From assembly GCF_004137255.1 (NCBI RefSeq), contig NZ_SDWT01000005.1, forward strand, positions 1 to 64,000: a DNA stretch of 64,000 nucleotides. Reading direction: 5' to 3'. Below, piece after piece: positions 7,867-16,647 of this stretch. The position numbers were made by a program, and so were the translations under genes. The notes under the pieces are model-generated. The model saw nothing but the letters and a program-made list of their open reading frames with translations. It did not search any database and had not been told where the DNA came from. Position 1 is the first letter of the stretch. The number at the start of each line of letters is the position of its first letter. The DNA comes from Nocardioides oleivorans. Its GTDB lineage: Bacteria > Actinomycetota > Actinomycetes > Propionibacteriales > Nocardioidaceae.

Positions 7867-9039
7867 CTAGGGCTCCGTACGACCTGACTGGCGACCCAGG
7901 ATGAGGGCCAGCTGGAGCGCGAACGCCTCCCGCGGCCGGGTCGGCGACCATCCGGTGGTGTCGGCGACTTGTCGCAGCCGGTAGCGGACCGTGTTGGGGT
8001 GGACGAAGAGCGCGCGAGCTGTGCCCTCGATCGACGAGCCGTGCTCGAACCAGGCGGCCAGCGTCTCGAGCAGGGTGCCGCGGGCGGCCACCAGCGGGAG
8101 GTAGACCTCGTCGACGAGGTGGCGGCGCGCGTGCCCGTCGCCGGCGAGCGCACGCTCGGGGAGCAGGTCCCGGCTGGCGACCGGGCGGGGCGCGTCGGGC
8201 CAGCCGCTGGCGGCCCGGTGCGCCGACAGGGCGTCGCGCGCGGAGGCGTAGGCGTGGGCGAGGTCGGCGGTCACCGGGCCGACGACGACCGGGCCGGCCC
8301 CGAAGTGGTCGATCAGGTGCGTGGCGGCCTTGAGCGGGTCGGCCACGCCGCCCAGCACGACGACCAGCCGGTCGCCCTGCGTGGCACACAGTGCGTCCAT
8401 GTCGGCGGTGCGCGCGGAACGGCGTACGGACTCGAAGACGTCGAGCTCCGCACGGTGGGGCGGCACGGACCCGAGCACGACGGCGACGTCGCCGTGGGCG
8501 CCCCAGCCGAGCGCGCTGGCGCGGGAGAGCACCGACTCGTCGGTCTCGGCCCGGACGACGGCGTCGACGACGAGCGCCTCGAGCCGGGCGTCCCAGGCGC
8601 CGCGCGACTCGGCTGCGCGGGCGTAGACGGCGGCCGTGGCGAAGGCGACCTCGCGGGCGTACAGGAGGACCGCGCCGTGGACCTCGCCGGCGTCCTCGGG
8701 GTCGAGGAGGTCGTCGATCGTGGTCTCCACGACCCGGATGCTGAGCCGCACCAGCTCGACGGTCTGCTGGAGCGAGATGACACCGGTCAGCTCGCGGGGC
8801 GCGGCGCCGAAGACGACGACGTCGAGGGGGTCGTGCGCCGAGGCCGTGACCTCGCGGTCGTACCAGTCGACGAAGCCGCGGATGCCGGCCTGCACGATGA
8901 GCCCGACCCAGGACCGGTCCTGCGCGCTGAGGTCGTCGAACCACGGCAGGTCGCTCGACATCCGGCCCGTCGCGGCCGTGCTGAGGGCGCCCGTCGAGTT
9001 GCGCAGCGCGTCCGCGGCGCGGCGTCTGGACGGGGGCAT
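7867..9039 (-). CDS. fasR: PucR-family regulator of fatty-acid synthesis
   Basis: A 390-residue PucR-type regulator. The C-terminal helix-turn-helix is clear (about residues 335-385, with VHPNTVRYRLRQVADTTGW). The middle has a GGDEF-like/PucR linker fold and the N-terminus a helical RsbR-like region. A gene of this type directly upstream of fabD-fabH-acpP-fabF is the FasR arrangement of Streptomyces, where it activates the operon. I use the ATG at 9039, although the frame stays open upstream. A TACAGT -10 (9046-9051) sits exactly 6 nt before it, consistent with a leaderless transcript. Confidence 0.9.
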   Translation of the reverse strand: MPPSRRRAADALRNSTGALSTAATGRMSSDLPWFDDLSAQDRSWVGLIVQAGIRGFVDWYDREVTASAHDPLDVVVFGAAPRELTGVISLQQTVELVRLSIRVVETTIDDLLDPEDAGEVHGAVLLYAREVAFATAAVYARAAESRGAWDARLEALVVDAVVRAETDESVLSRASALGWGAHGDVAVVLGSVPPHRAELDVFESVRRSARTADMDALCATQGDRLVVVLGGVADPLKAATHLIDHFGAGPVVVGPVTADLAHAYASARDALSAHRAASGWPDAPRPVASRDLLPERALAGDGHARRHLVDEVYLPLVAARGTLLETLAAWFEHGSSIEGTARALFVHPNTVRYRLRQVADTTGWSPTRPREAFALQLALILGRQSGRTEP

Positions 9040-9045
9040 GGGACG

Positions 9046-9091
9046 ACTGTAGTCGGACGGCACCGGTCGGCACCGGTAGTGGGATTCCCAC
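9046..9091 (-). promoter_or_regulatory. fasR promoter with palindrome and tandem repeat
   Basis: Reading away from fasR: a TACAGT -10 (9046-9051), two tandem copies of CGGCACCGGT (9058-9067 and 9068-9077) over the -35 position, then a perfect 13-bp palindrome GTGGGA-T-TCCCAC (9079-9091). The palindrome and repeats are good operator candidates for autoregulation or for a second regulator. The binding protein is unknown. Confidence 0.55.
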
Positions 9092-9250
9092 GAAGCCGTG
9101 CGTGGCACTCGCGGGCACTGCACGGCCACGACCCGGCAACCGTCGGGTCACGGGAGGCAGAACGGCGTCGACGTCCCCCGGACGCGGCGGGACCCCGCGT
9201 GGTTGAATCCGGGATCTGTCCTGTCTGCCCCCGAAGACACGGAGGTCGCG

Positions 9251-10237
9251 TTGGCCCGGCGCACCAGACCCCAGGTCGAGCACGTCGTCGTGCACGGCCA
9301 CCGACGCGCCTTCGTGCGCGCCGGCTCGGGTACGGCCGTCCTGCTGCTGCACGGGCTGGCCTGCGACCACACCACCTGGGAGCCCGTGATCGCCTCGTTG
9401 GCCCGGACCCACACGGTCATCGCGCCCGACCTGCTCGGGCACGGGGAGTCCGACAAGCCGCGGGCCGACTACAGCGTCGGCGGTTACGCCAACGGCATGC
9501 GCGACCTGCTCACCGTCCTCGGGATCGACACCGTGACGGTGGTCGGGCACAGCTTCGGCGGGGGAGTGGCGATGCAGTTCGCCTACCAGTTCCCCGAGCG
9601 CACCGAGCGCCTCGTGCTGGTCAGCTCCGGCGGACTGGGCCCCGACGTCTCGCCCGCGATCCGCGTGATCACGACACCGGGCTTCCAGCAGGCGATGGGG
9701 GTACTGACCACGCCCCTCGTGCGTCGGCCGACGACCGCCGCCCTGCGCCTGCTCGCGCGCACGGGTGTGAGCCAGCTGCGCGACCTCGACGAGGTCGCCT
9801 CGATCTACGAGACCTTCGCCGACCCCCGGGCGCGTGCCGCGATCAGGCACGTCGTCCGCTCGGTGGTCGACTGGCGCGGCCAGATCGTCACGATGGCCGA
9901 CCGCGCCTACCTCACCGAGGCGATGCCGATGTGCGTGATCTGGGGCGCCGACGACCTGGTCATCCCGGTCGCCCACGCCAGCAACGCCAGCGCGCTCGCG
10001 CCGACCGCCCGCGTCGAGGTGATCCCCAACGCGGGGCACTTCCCGCACAAGGACCACCCGCAGCGGTTCGTGAAGATCGTGCGCGACTTCATGCGGTCCA
10101 CCGAGCCGAGCCGGTACGACGCCGAGCGCTGGCGTGAGCTGCTGGACCAGGGGGCTCCGGTCACGCCTGTCCACGCCGGGGCCGGGGAGTCGCCGCGCTC
10201 GCCCGTGCACGCCGTGCGACGCGCGAAGCCCGCCTGA
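9251..10237 (+). CDS. Alpha/beta hydrolase
   Basis: A 328-residue alpha/beta-fold hydrolase. The nucleophile Ser is in GHSFGGG, the acid is the Asp in WGADDLVIP and the His is in NAGHFPHKDHP. LLHGLACDHTTWEP forms the oxyanion region. I choose the TTG at 9251 because a GGAGG (9241-9245) lies 5 nt before it and the region upstream of it has no hydrolase-like sequence. The substrate is unknown; an ester, epoxide or dienelactone-type compound is possible. It is divergent from fasR with a 211-nt gap, so shared lipid control is conceivable. Confidence 0.88.
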   Translation: MARRTRPQVEHVVVHGHRRAFVRAGSGTAVLLLHGLACDHTTWEPVIASLARTHTVIAPDLLGHGESDKPRADYSVGGYANGMRDLLTVLGIDTVTVVGHSFGGGVAMQFAYQFPERTERLVLVSSGGLGPDVSPAIRVITTPGFQQAMGVLTTPLVRRPTTAALRLLARTGVSQLRDLDEVASIYETFADPRARAAIRHVVRSVVDWRGQIVTMADRAYLTEAMPMCVIWGADDLVIPVAHASNASALAPTARVEVIPNAGHFPHKDHPQRFVKIVRDFMRSTEPSRYDAERWRELLDQGAPVTPVHAGAGESPRSPVHAVRRAKPA

Positions 10238-10257
10238 GGAAGATCCTCAGACGGGCT
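10227..10257 (+). terminator. Terminator overlapping the hydrolase stop codon
   Basis: A 14-bp stem with one mismatch (10227-10240 with 10244-10257) and a 3-nt loop. It contains the hydrolase TGA and lies between two convergent genes, so it may serve both strands. Confidence 0.8.
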
Positions 10258-10300
10258 CCGTCGGTCGTCACGCTGGTGTCGTCACGCCTCGCGCGAGACC

Positions 10301-13081
10301 TCAGGCGTCGCCGCCCTCCTGCTTGATGTCCTTGGTCGCGGTCGGGTCGTCGATCTTGTAGCGCTCGGCTGCCTCGACGACCTTCTCCACCGGGAGCTCG
10401 CCGGCGTCGGCCAGGGCCTGGAGGGCCTGGACGACGACGCTGACGGCGTCGATGTGGAAGAACCGGCGGGCAGCGGGACGCGTGTCGGCGAAGCCGAAGC
10501 CGTCGGCGCCGAGGACCCGGTAGTCACCGGGGACCCAGCGCGCGATCTGCAGCGGGACGGCCCGCATGTAGTCGGACACCGCGACGACCGGTCCCCTGGC
10601 GCCAGCGAGCTTGTCGCTGACGTAGGCGGTGCGACGCTGCTCGCCGGGGTTGAGCAGGTTCCACTGCTCGGCGGCGGCACCGTCACGGGCCAGCTCGTTC
10701 CAGGACGTGACCGACCACAGGTCGGACTGCACGCCCCAGTCCTCGGCCAGGATCCGCGCGGCGTCGTTGATCCACGGGTAGCCGACGCCGGAGGCGAGCA
10801 GCTGGACCCGCGGGCCCTCACCGTCGGCGGTGGAGACCCGGTGGATGCCCTTGAGGATGCCCTCGACGTCGACGTCCTCCGGCTCGGCCGGCTGCGAGAC
10901 CGGCTCGTTGTAGACGGTGATGTAGTAGATCAGGTCCTCGCCCTGGCCCGCCGGGCCACCGGTGCCGTACATCCGCTCGAGGCCGTTCTGCATGATGTGG
11001 CTGATCTCGTAGGCGAACGCGGGGTCGTAGTGCACGACCGCGGGGTTGGTCGCCGCAAGGAGCGGCGAGTGGCCGTCGGCGTGCTGCAGGCCCTCACCGG
11101 TCAGCGTGGTGCGACCGGCGGTGGCGCCGATGAGGAAGCCGCGCGAGAGCTGGTCGGCCATCGCCCAGATCGAGTCGCCGGTGCGCTGGAACCCGAACAT
11201 CGAGTAGAAGATGTAGAACGGGATCATGTGCTCGCCGTGCGTGGAGTACGACGACCCGGCCGCGGTCGCCGACGCCATCGCGCCCGCCTCGGAGATGCCC
11301 TCGTGCAGCATCTGGCCCTGCGCGGACTCCTTGTAGGAGAGCAGCATCTTGCGGTCGACCGACTCGTACTGCTGGCCGCCGGGGTTGTAGACCTTGGCGC
11401 TCGGGAACATCGAGTCCATGCCGAACGTGCGGTACTCGTCGGGCGCGATCGGGACCAGGCGGTCGCCGATCTCGGGGTCCTTCATCCAGTCGCGCAGCAG
11501 GCGGACCGCCGCCATGGTGGTGGCGAACTTGTTCTTGCCCGAGCCCTGCTTCAGCTCGGCGTAGAGCTCGTCGCCGGGCAGCTTGAGCGCGGTCGCCCGG
11601 TTGACCCGGCGCGGGATCGAGCCACCGAGGGCCCTGCGGCGCTCGAGCATGTACTCGATCTCCGTGGAGTCGGCGCCCGGGTGGTAGAACGGCGCGCCGC
11701 CGGTCTTCTCGTAGGACTCCTCGAGGTCACGGTCGCTGATCGGCAGGTAGAGCCGGTCGCGGAACTTCTTGAGGTCCGGGAGGGTGAGCTTCTTCATCTG
11801 GTGCGTGGCGTTCTTGCCCTCGAGGGCGTCGATCGTCCAGCCCTTGATGGTGTGCGCCAGGATCACCGTCGGCTGACCGGTGTGCTTGGTCGCGGCGTCG
11901 AACGCGGCATAGACCTTGCGGTAGTCGTGGCCGCCGCGAGGGAGCTTCTCGATCTGCTGGTCGCTCATGTGCTCGACCATCTTGCGCAGGCGCGGGTCGC
12001 TGCCGAAGAAGTGCTCGCGGACGTAGGCGCCGTCCTCGGTGGAGTAGGTCTGGAACTGCCCGTCCGGCGTGGAGTTCATCCGGTTGACCAGGGCGCCGTC
12101 CATGTCCTTGGCGAGCAGGGCGTCCCACTCGCGGCCCCAGACGACCTTGATGACGTTCCAGCCGGCGCCGCGGAAGTTGGCCTCGAGCTCCTGCATGATC
12201 TTGCCGTTGCCCGTGACCGGGCCGTCGAGCTGCTGCAGGTTGCAGTTGATCACCCAGGTGAGGTTGTCGAGCTCCTCGCGGGCCGCGACTCGGATCGCGC
12301 CGAGCGACTCGGGCTCGGCCATCTCGCCGTCGCCCATGAACGCCCACACGTGCTGCTGCGAGGTGTCCTTGATGCCGCGGTTGTCGAGGTAGCGGTTGAA
12401 GCGGGCCTGGTAGATGGAGTTGATGGCCGTGAGGCCCATCGACACCGTCGGGAACTCCCAGAAGTCGGGCATGAGCCGCGGGTGGGGGTACGACGGCAGG
12501 CCGGCGCCCTGGCCGTGCTGGACCTCCTGGCGGAAGCGGTAGAGCTGCTCCTCGCTGAGGCGGCCCTCGAGGAACGCGCGGGCGTAGACGCCCGGCGAGC
12601 CGTGGCCCTGGATGTAGAGCTGGTCGCCGCCGCCCTCGTGGTCCTTGCCGCGGAAGAAGTGGTTGAAGCCGACCTCGTAGAGGCTCGCCGAGGACTGGTA
12701 GGTGGCGATGTGGCCGCCGACCTCGAGGCCCTTGCGGTTGGCCGAGGAGACCATGACCGCGGCGTTCCAACGGATGAAGGCGCGGATGCGGCGCTCGACG
12801 TCCTCGTCACCGGGGAACCACGGCTCGCGCTCGGGCGGGATCGTGTTGATGTAGTCGGTCGAGCGCAGGGCCGGGACGCCGACCTGCTTCTCGCGCGCGC
12901 GCTCGAGGAGGCGCAGCATCACGTAGCGGGCCCGGTCGCGACCCCGGTCGTCGAGCATCGCGTCGAACGACGCGAGCCACTCCTGGGTCTCGTCGGGATC
13001 GATGTCGGGCAGCTGGGTGGGGAGCCCTTCGTGGATCACCGAGGCGACGGGGCTCTTGCTGGACTTGTCGGCGTCACTCAC
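10301..13081 (-). CDS. aceE: Pyruvate dehydrogenase E1 component (homodimeric)
   Basis: A 926-residue single-chain E1 that decarboxylates pyruvate and acetylates the lipoyl group of E2 in the pyruvate dehydrogenase complex. The thiamine diphosphate motif is visible as MGDGEMAEPESLGAI followed about 25 residues later by INCNLQQLDGP. The N-terminal HGLPTQ-like start and the YSTHGEHMIPFYIFYSMFG segment are typical of AceE. Length agrees with the family. The GTG start has no SD; a CACGAT hexamer (13088-13093) lies 6 nt upstream, so it may be leaderless. It provides acetyl-CoA for the neighbouring fatty-acid operon. Confidence 0.97.
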   Translation of the reverse strand: MSDADKSSKSPVASVIHEGLPTQLPDIDPDETQEWLASFDAMLDDRGRDRARYVMLRLLERAREKQVGVPALRSTDYINTIPPEREPWFPGDEDVERRIRAFIRWNAAVMVSSANRKGLEVGGHIATYQSSASLYEVGFNHFFRGKDHEGGGDQLYIQGHGSPGVYARAFLEGRLSEEQLYRFRQEVQHGQGAGLPSYPHPRLMPDFWEFPTVSMGLTAINSIYQARFNRYLDNRGIKDTSQQHVWAFMGDGEMAEPESLGAIRVAAREELDNLTWVINCNLQQLDGPVTGNGKIMQELEANFRGAGWNVIKVVWGREWDALLAKDMDGALVNRMNSTPDGQFQTYSTEDGAYVREHFFGSDPRLRKMVEHMSDQQIEKLPRGGHDYRKVYAAFDAATKHTGQPTVILAHTIKGWTIDALEGKNATHQMKKLTLPDLKKFRDRLYLPISDRDLEESYEKTGGAPFYHPGADSTEIEYMLERRRALGGSIPRRVNRATALKLPGDELYAELKQGSGKNKFATTMAAVRLLRDWMKDPEIGDRLVPIAPDEYRTFGMDSMFPSAKVYNPGGQQYESVDRKMLLSYKESAQGQMLHEGISEAGAMASATAAGSSYSTHGEHMIPFYIFYSMFGFQRTGDSIWAMADQLSRGFLIGATAGRTTLTGEGLQHADGHSPLLAATNPAVVHYDPAFAYEISHIMQNGLERMYGTGGPAGQGEDLIYYITVYNEPVSQPAEPEDVDVEGILKGIHRVSTADGEGPRVQLLASGVGYPWINDAARILAEDWGVQSDLWSVTSWNELARDGAAAEQWNLLNPGEQRRTAYVSDKLAGARGPVVAVSDYMRAVPLQIARWVPGDYRVLGADGFGFADTRPAARRFFHIDAVSVVVQALQALADAGELPVEKVVEAAERYKIDDPTATKDIKQEGGDA

Positions 13082-13235
13082 GAGTGCATCGTGTCACGCG
13101 ACCAGCCACCACGAAATCTACCCACGGGTAGCGCCCCCGCCCGTGAGACGGCGCCCACGTCGCCGCCCGCGCGGGCCGTACGCCGGGCGGCGGGGTTGCG
13201 GCGCCTGCTCTGTTCCTGTGGACTGTGCGGCAACC

Positions 13236-13254
13236 GTGCGCGGGCCACGCGCAC
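13236..13254. promoter_or_regulatory. Inverted repeat upstream of the DUF3052 gene
   Basis: GTGCGCG-GGCCA-CGCGCAC is a perfect 7-bp inverted repeat, nested inside a wider ACTGTGCG (13222-13229) / CGCACAGT (13250-13257) pair. It lies 30 nt before the DUF3052 start in the aceE-DUF3052 divergent region. It could be an operator or a leader hairpin. Confidence 0.45.
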
Positions 13255-13286
13255 AGTCAGGATTGTTCGAGCACTGGAGGCACTGC

Positions 13287-13715
13287 GTGAGTTCGACGGT
13301 GGGCGACTCTGCCCCGGCGACCGGGACCGGCGACCGGCTGGGGCTCAAGCCCGGCATGGTGGTCCAGGAGCTCGGCTGGGACAACGACACCGATGACGAG
13401 CTGCGCGTCGCGGTCGAGGACACGATCGACGCCGACATGGTGGACGGCGACTACGGCAACGTGGTCGACGCCGTCCTGCTCTGGTGGCGCGACGACGACG
13501 GCGACCTCGTTGACGGGCTCGTGGACGCCCTGACCGACCTCGTCGGCGGCGGGTCGATCTGGCTGCTTACCCCGAAGGTCGGCCGCCCCGGCACCGTCGA
13601 CGCCGCCGACGTCTCCGAGGCAGCCCCGATCGCCGGGCTCGCGCAGACCACCACCGCCTCGGTCAGCAAGGACTGGCAGGCCACCCGGCTGGTCGCGCCG
13701 AAGACCCCCGCGTGA
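13287..13715 (+). CDS. DUF3052 family protein
   Basis: A 142-residue protein of the actinobacterial DUF3052 family, recognisable by LGLKPGMVVQELGWDNDTDD and the VVDAVLLWWRDDDGDLVD segment. Longer upstream starts are open, but the GTG at 13287 has a GGAGG (13276-13280) 6 nt before it and gives the usual family length. It is soluble and acidic. Its stop overlaps the GTG of the acyl-CoA synthetase (GTGA), so the two are coupled. Molecular function is unknown. Confidence 0.88.
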   Translation: MSSTVGDSAPATGTGDRLGLKPGMVVQELGWDNDTDDELRVAVEDTIDADMVDGDYGNVVDAVLLWWRDDDGDLVDGLVDALTDLVGGGSIWLLTPKVGRPGTVDAADVSEAAPIAGLAQTTTASVSKDWQATRLVAPKTPA

Positions 13716-15352
13716 CGGCTGCCAGGAACATCGCGGGTCGGCTCGCCGGGGTCGGCACCACCGTGCGCGTCCTCGGCGGCGCGGGCGTGATCCGCCCCTA
13801 CGGCCCGCGCACCCTCGTCGACGTAGGACGCGTCGTCCTGCGGTGGGGCACCGGCCCGGCCGGCGGCTTCGCGACCCTCGCGGCGCGGGCTCCCCACGAC
13901 GTCGGCGTCGTGGACGAGCTCGGCGAGCTGACGTGGGGCGAGCTGCACCGGCGCTCGAACTCCCTCGCGCGGGCGCTGGCCGAGCGAGGTGTCGGCGAGG
14001 GCGACTCGGTCGCGGTCATGTGCCGCAACCACCGCGGCTTCATCGACGCCTCGGTCGCGATCGCCAAGCTCGGCGCCGACATCCTCTACCTCAACACCGC
14101 GTTCGCCGGACCGCAGCTCGTCGACGTGCTGCAGCGCGAGGCGCCCAGCATGGTCGTCCACGACGAGGAGTTCACCGGCCTGCTCGCCGGCGCCCACGTC
14201 GAGCGCCGGGTCATCGCCTGGACCGACGGCGACGCCGACGGCCAGGAGACCCTGGAGCGGCTGGTGACGGCGTACGACGAGGGCGACCTCCAGCCGCCGC
14301 AGCGGCACGCGCGCATCGTGATCCTCACCTCCGGGACGACCGGCTCACCGAAGGGCGCCCCGCGCAAGGAGGCCGGCATCGACGCGGCCGTGTCGCTCCT
14401 GTCGCGGATGCCCCTGCGGGCGGGCTGGCGCACCCACATCGCGGCACCGCTGTTCCACACGTGGGGCTTCGCGCACCTCGCGCTCGCGATGCTGCTGGGC
14501 TCGACGGTCGTGCTGCGCCGCTCGTTCGACCCGCTCACCGCGCTCCGCACCGCGCAGGCGGAGCGCTGCCAGTCGATGGTGGTGATCCCGGTGATGCTGC
14601 AGCGGATGCTCCAGCTCCCGCCCGAGCAGCTCGACGGCATCGACCTGGGCCGCGTGCAGGTGGTCGCCTCGTCCGGATCGGCCCTGCCGGCGACCCTCGC
14701 CGAGGCCTGGATGGACCGCTTCGGCGAGAACCTCTACAACATCTACGGCTCCACCGAGGTGGCCTACGCCTCGATCGCGACGCCGGAGGACCTGCGCGCC
14801 GACCCGACCTCGGCGGGCAGGCCGCCCCACGGCACCGTCGTCCGCATCCTCGACGAGGCCGGCGCCGAGCTGCCGCAGGGCGAGACCGGCCGGATCTTCG
14901 TCGGCAACGGCCTGCTCTTCGAGGGCTACACCAACGGCGGGTCCAAGGAGGTCGTCGACGGGCTGATGGCCTCGGGCGACGTCGGCTACTACGACGACGC
15001 CGGTCGTCTCCACGTCGCGGGCCGCGACGACGACATGATCGTGTCCGGTGGCGAGAACGTCTTCCCGCAGGAGGTCGAGGACTGCCTGGTCGCCCACGCG
15101 CTCGTGCAGGAGGTCGCTGCCGTCGGTGTCGTCGACGAGGACTATGGTCAGCGCCTGCGCGCCTTCGTGGTGCGCACCGGCGACGTGTCGGAGGACGAGC
15201 TGCGTGACCACGTGAAGGCCCACCTGGCCAGGTTCAAGGTGCCGCGCGAGATCGTGTTCCTCGACGAGCTGCCACGCAACGCCACCGGCAAGATCCTCAA
15301 GCGGGAGCTCGCCGGCTGGGAGAAGGAACAGGACGGCAAGGAGCAGGCGTGA
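13712..15352 (+). CDS. Acyl-CoA synthetase / AMP-dependent ligase (FadD type)
   Basis: A 546-residue ANL-superfamily ligase that should activate a carboxylic acid to acyl-AMP and then acyl-CoA. The P-loop motif is ILTSGTTGSPKGAPR, motif A5 is NIYGSTEVA, the hinge region is VAGRDDDMIVSGGENV and the catalytic Lys is in NATGKILKREL. The N-terminal basic stretch (NIAGRLAGVGTTVRVLG) precedes the fold. The GTG start overlaps the previous stop and its stop overlaps the peroxiredoxin start, making a tight three-gene operon. Fatty acid is the likely substrate; chain length is unknown. Confidence 0.92.
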   Translation: MTAARNIAGRLAGVGTTVRVLGGAGVIRPYGPRTLVDVGRVVLRWGTGPAGGFATLAARAPHDVGVVDELGELTWGELHRRSNSLARALAERGVGEGDSVAVMCRNHRGFIDASVAIAKLGADILYLNTAFAGPQLVDVLQREAPSMVVHDEEFTGLLAGAHVERRVIAWTDGDADGQETLERLVTAYDEGDLQPPQRHARIVILTSGTTGSPKGAPRKEAGIDAAVSLLSRMPLRAGWRTHIAAPLFHTWGFAHLALAMLLGSTVVLRRSFDPLTALRTAQAERCQSMVVIPVMLQRMLQLPPEQLDGIDLGRVQVVASSGSALPATLAEAWMDRFGENLYNIYGSTEVAYASIATPEDLRADPTSAGRPPHGTVVRILDEAGAELPQGETGRIFVGNGLLFEGYTNGGSKEVVDGLMASGDVGYYDDAGRLHVAGRDDDMIVSGGENVFPQEVEDCLVAHALVQEVAAVGVVDEDYGQRLRAFVVRTGDVSEDELRDHVKAHLARFKVPREIVFLDELPRNATGKILKRELAGWEKEQDGKEQA

Positions 15353-15834
15353 CCGGCAAGGGACTGTGCATCGGCGACGAGGCACCCGACTTCACCCTTC
15401 GCGACCAGTTCGGGCAGGACGTCCACCTCGGCGACTTCCGCGGCCGCAAGGCGGTCGTGCTGATGTTCTTCCCCTTCGCCTTCACCGGGGTGTGCACCGG
15501 CGAGATGTCGGGCGTGCGCGACCGGCTCGACGAGTTCCTCACCTTCGACACCGAGGTCCTCGGCGTCTCGTGCGACTCGGTCTACTCGCTGCGCACCTTC
15601 GCCGAGAGCGAGGGGCTCAACTTCCCGCTGCTCTCCGACTACTGGCCGCACGGCGCCGTGTCGACGGCCTACGAGGTGTTCGACACCGGTCGCGGCGCCC
15701 CGCGTCGCTCGTCCTACGTCATCGACCGCGACGGCCGGCTCACCTGGTCGGTGCACAACGCGAACCCCGACGGTCGCGACCTCGACGAGCACCTCCGCGA
15801 GCTCCACGCAGCCGTCGCCGACGCTCCGGTCTAG
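15349..15834 (+). CDS. Peroxiredoxin, AhpE-like
   Basis: A 161-residue thioredoxin-fold peroxidase. The peroxidatic Cys49 lies in the canonical FPFAFTGVCTGE, with the supporting Arg in DTGRGAPRRSSYVI. The only other Cys in the core is in VSCDSVYS, so a one-Cys AhpE mechanism is possible. It would reduce hydrogen peroxide or lipid peroxides. The GTG start overlaps the stop of the acyl-CoA synthetase, so it may protect against oxidation linked to lipid metabolism (inferred). Confidence 0.93.
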   Translation: MTGKGLCIGDEAPDFTLRDQFGQDVHLGDFRGRKAVVLMFFPFAFTGVCTGEMSGVRDRLDEFLTFDTEVLGVSCDSVYSLRTFAESEGLNFPLLSDYWPHGAVSTAYEVFDTGRGAPRRSSYVIDRDGRLTWSVHNANPDGRDLDEHLRELHAAVADAPV

Positions 15835-15908
15835 ACCGTTCTGGAGCATTTCCACGGGTTTTCCGGGTTTCGCCTGACGGCCTTGGGGATGCGTGTAACC
15901 TTCTTCTT

Positions 15909-15946
15909 GTTGAGCCGCTGGTGACCCGAGACGCCAGCGGCTCAAC
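15909..15946 (+). terminator. Terminator after the peroxiredoxin operon
   Basis: A perfect 13-bp stem (15909-15921 with 15934-15946) with a 12-nt loop lies 75 nt after the peroxiredoxin stop and before the tRNA. It is preceded by a pyrimidine-rich run. It probably ends the upstream operon and insulates the tRNA promoter. Confidence 0.78.
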
Positions 15947-16025
15947 TCATTTCCTGCCACGGTCCTGACCTGTCGATCCGGTGTTTTCTCCCGGCACATG
16001 CGGTCCCGTAGTCTGTGCCACTCCC

Positions 16026-16100
16026 GCGTCGGTAGCTCAGCGGTAGAGCACTCGGTTTACACCCGAGCGGTCGGCGGTTCGAAACCGTCCCGACGCACCA
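16026..16100 (+). tRNA. tRNA-Val (anticodon UAC)
   Basis: A complete cloverleaf: acceptor arms GCGTCGG (16026-16032) and CCGACGC (16090-16096), anticodon stem CTCGG/CCGAG around loop TTTACAC, and a T-loop with GGTTCGAAACC. The anticodon is TAC, reading GUA valine codons. The CCA end is encoded (16098-16100). A TAGTCT -10-like element lies at 16009-16014. Confidence 0.97.
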
Positions 16101-16121
16101 GCACCCCTGCTCGTCGGCCTC

Positions 16122-16159
16122 GTGAGAGGCCTCTCATCGGCGGCTCACGCCTCGCTCAC
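16122..16159 (+). promoter_or_regulatory. Palindrome plus 11-bp repeats, candidate response-regulator site (copy 1)
   Basis: GTGAGAGGCCTCTCAT (16122-16137; the inner 14 bases are a perfect palindrome) is followed by CTCAC at 16144 and again at 16155. With the CTCAT of the palindrome at 16133 this makes three half-sites spaced exactly 11 bp. OmpR-family regulators typically bind such repeats. The site is upstream of the Asp-rich exported protein gene and has a close copy at 19952-19989. Confidence 0.7.
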
Positions 16160-16214
16160 GGCGCCCCGTGAGTGTTCTCGTCACCGGGCCAGAAGGCCCC
16201 CGACGAGAGGAACC

Positions 16215-16616
16215 ATGATGAGGAAGCTCCTTCCCACCGCCCTCCTGGGCGTCGCCGGCATGACGGCCGCCGGCCTGGTCGCGATGTCGACCCCGACGCT
16301 GGCGACCGCCTCGGACGAGGCCGCCAAGCGTGAGGACGACACCGCCGAGCTGGTGCTGGTCGCCGACGACGACGATGACGACACCAACGACAACGACGAC
16401 GACAACGACGACACCCGCACCAACAGCCCGTCGTACACCGGCCAGAGCCGCGACACCAACGACCAGACCAACAGCCGGGTGACCGACGTCAGCCGCGACC
16501 GCGACAAGAGCCGGGGCGACAAGACCCGCGACTGGACGCGCGACGGTGGCGACAGGACCCGCGACAAGACCGCCAACAACACCAACGACCGCAGCCGCAA
16601 CGACACGCGCGGCTGA
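16215..16616 (+). CDS. Exported Asp/Arg-rich low-complexity protein
   Basis: A 133-residue protein. Two adjacent ATG codons (16215 and 16218) follow a GAGAGG SD; the second has the better spacing (7 nt). A signal peptide is clear (basic MMRKLL, a hydrophobic core to about residue 30, then TLATASDEA). The mature part is low complexity: a run of Asp (ADDDDDDTNDNDDDNDD), then Asp/Arg/Thr/Asn-rich sequence. It has no cysteine and no recognisable domain. It may bind cations or be a flexible envelope component. A palindrome plus 11-bp repeats upstream suggests control by the two-component system at 17536-19646. Confidence 0.78.
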   Translation: MMRKLLPTALLGVAGMTAAGLVAMSTPTLATASDEAAKREDDTAELVLVADDDDDDTNDNDDDNDDTRTNSPSYTGQSRDTNDQTNSRVTDVSRDRDKSRGDKTRDWTRDGGDRTRDKTANNTNDRSRNDTRG

Positions 16617-16647
16617 CGGACGCCGGACGGGACGCAGGAGCACGCAG

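Noticed and set aside
10454..13396. A 980-residue plus-strand open frame opposite aceE
   Set aside because: aceE on the minus strand is unmistakable. The opposite frame has no domain and antisense-type composition.
15835..16025. A small RNA between the peroxiredoxin gene and tRNA-Val
   Set aside because: The 13-bp hairpin is explained as a terminator. No second structured element or clear separate promoter was found.
16122..16214. Upstream start of the Asp-rich protein at the GTG inside the palindrome
   Set aside because: The palindrome reads MRGLSS in both directions, so open frames seem to begin there. No SD precedes it, and the signal peptide begins at the ATG at 16215/16218.
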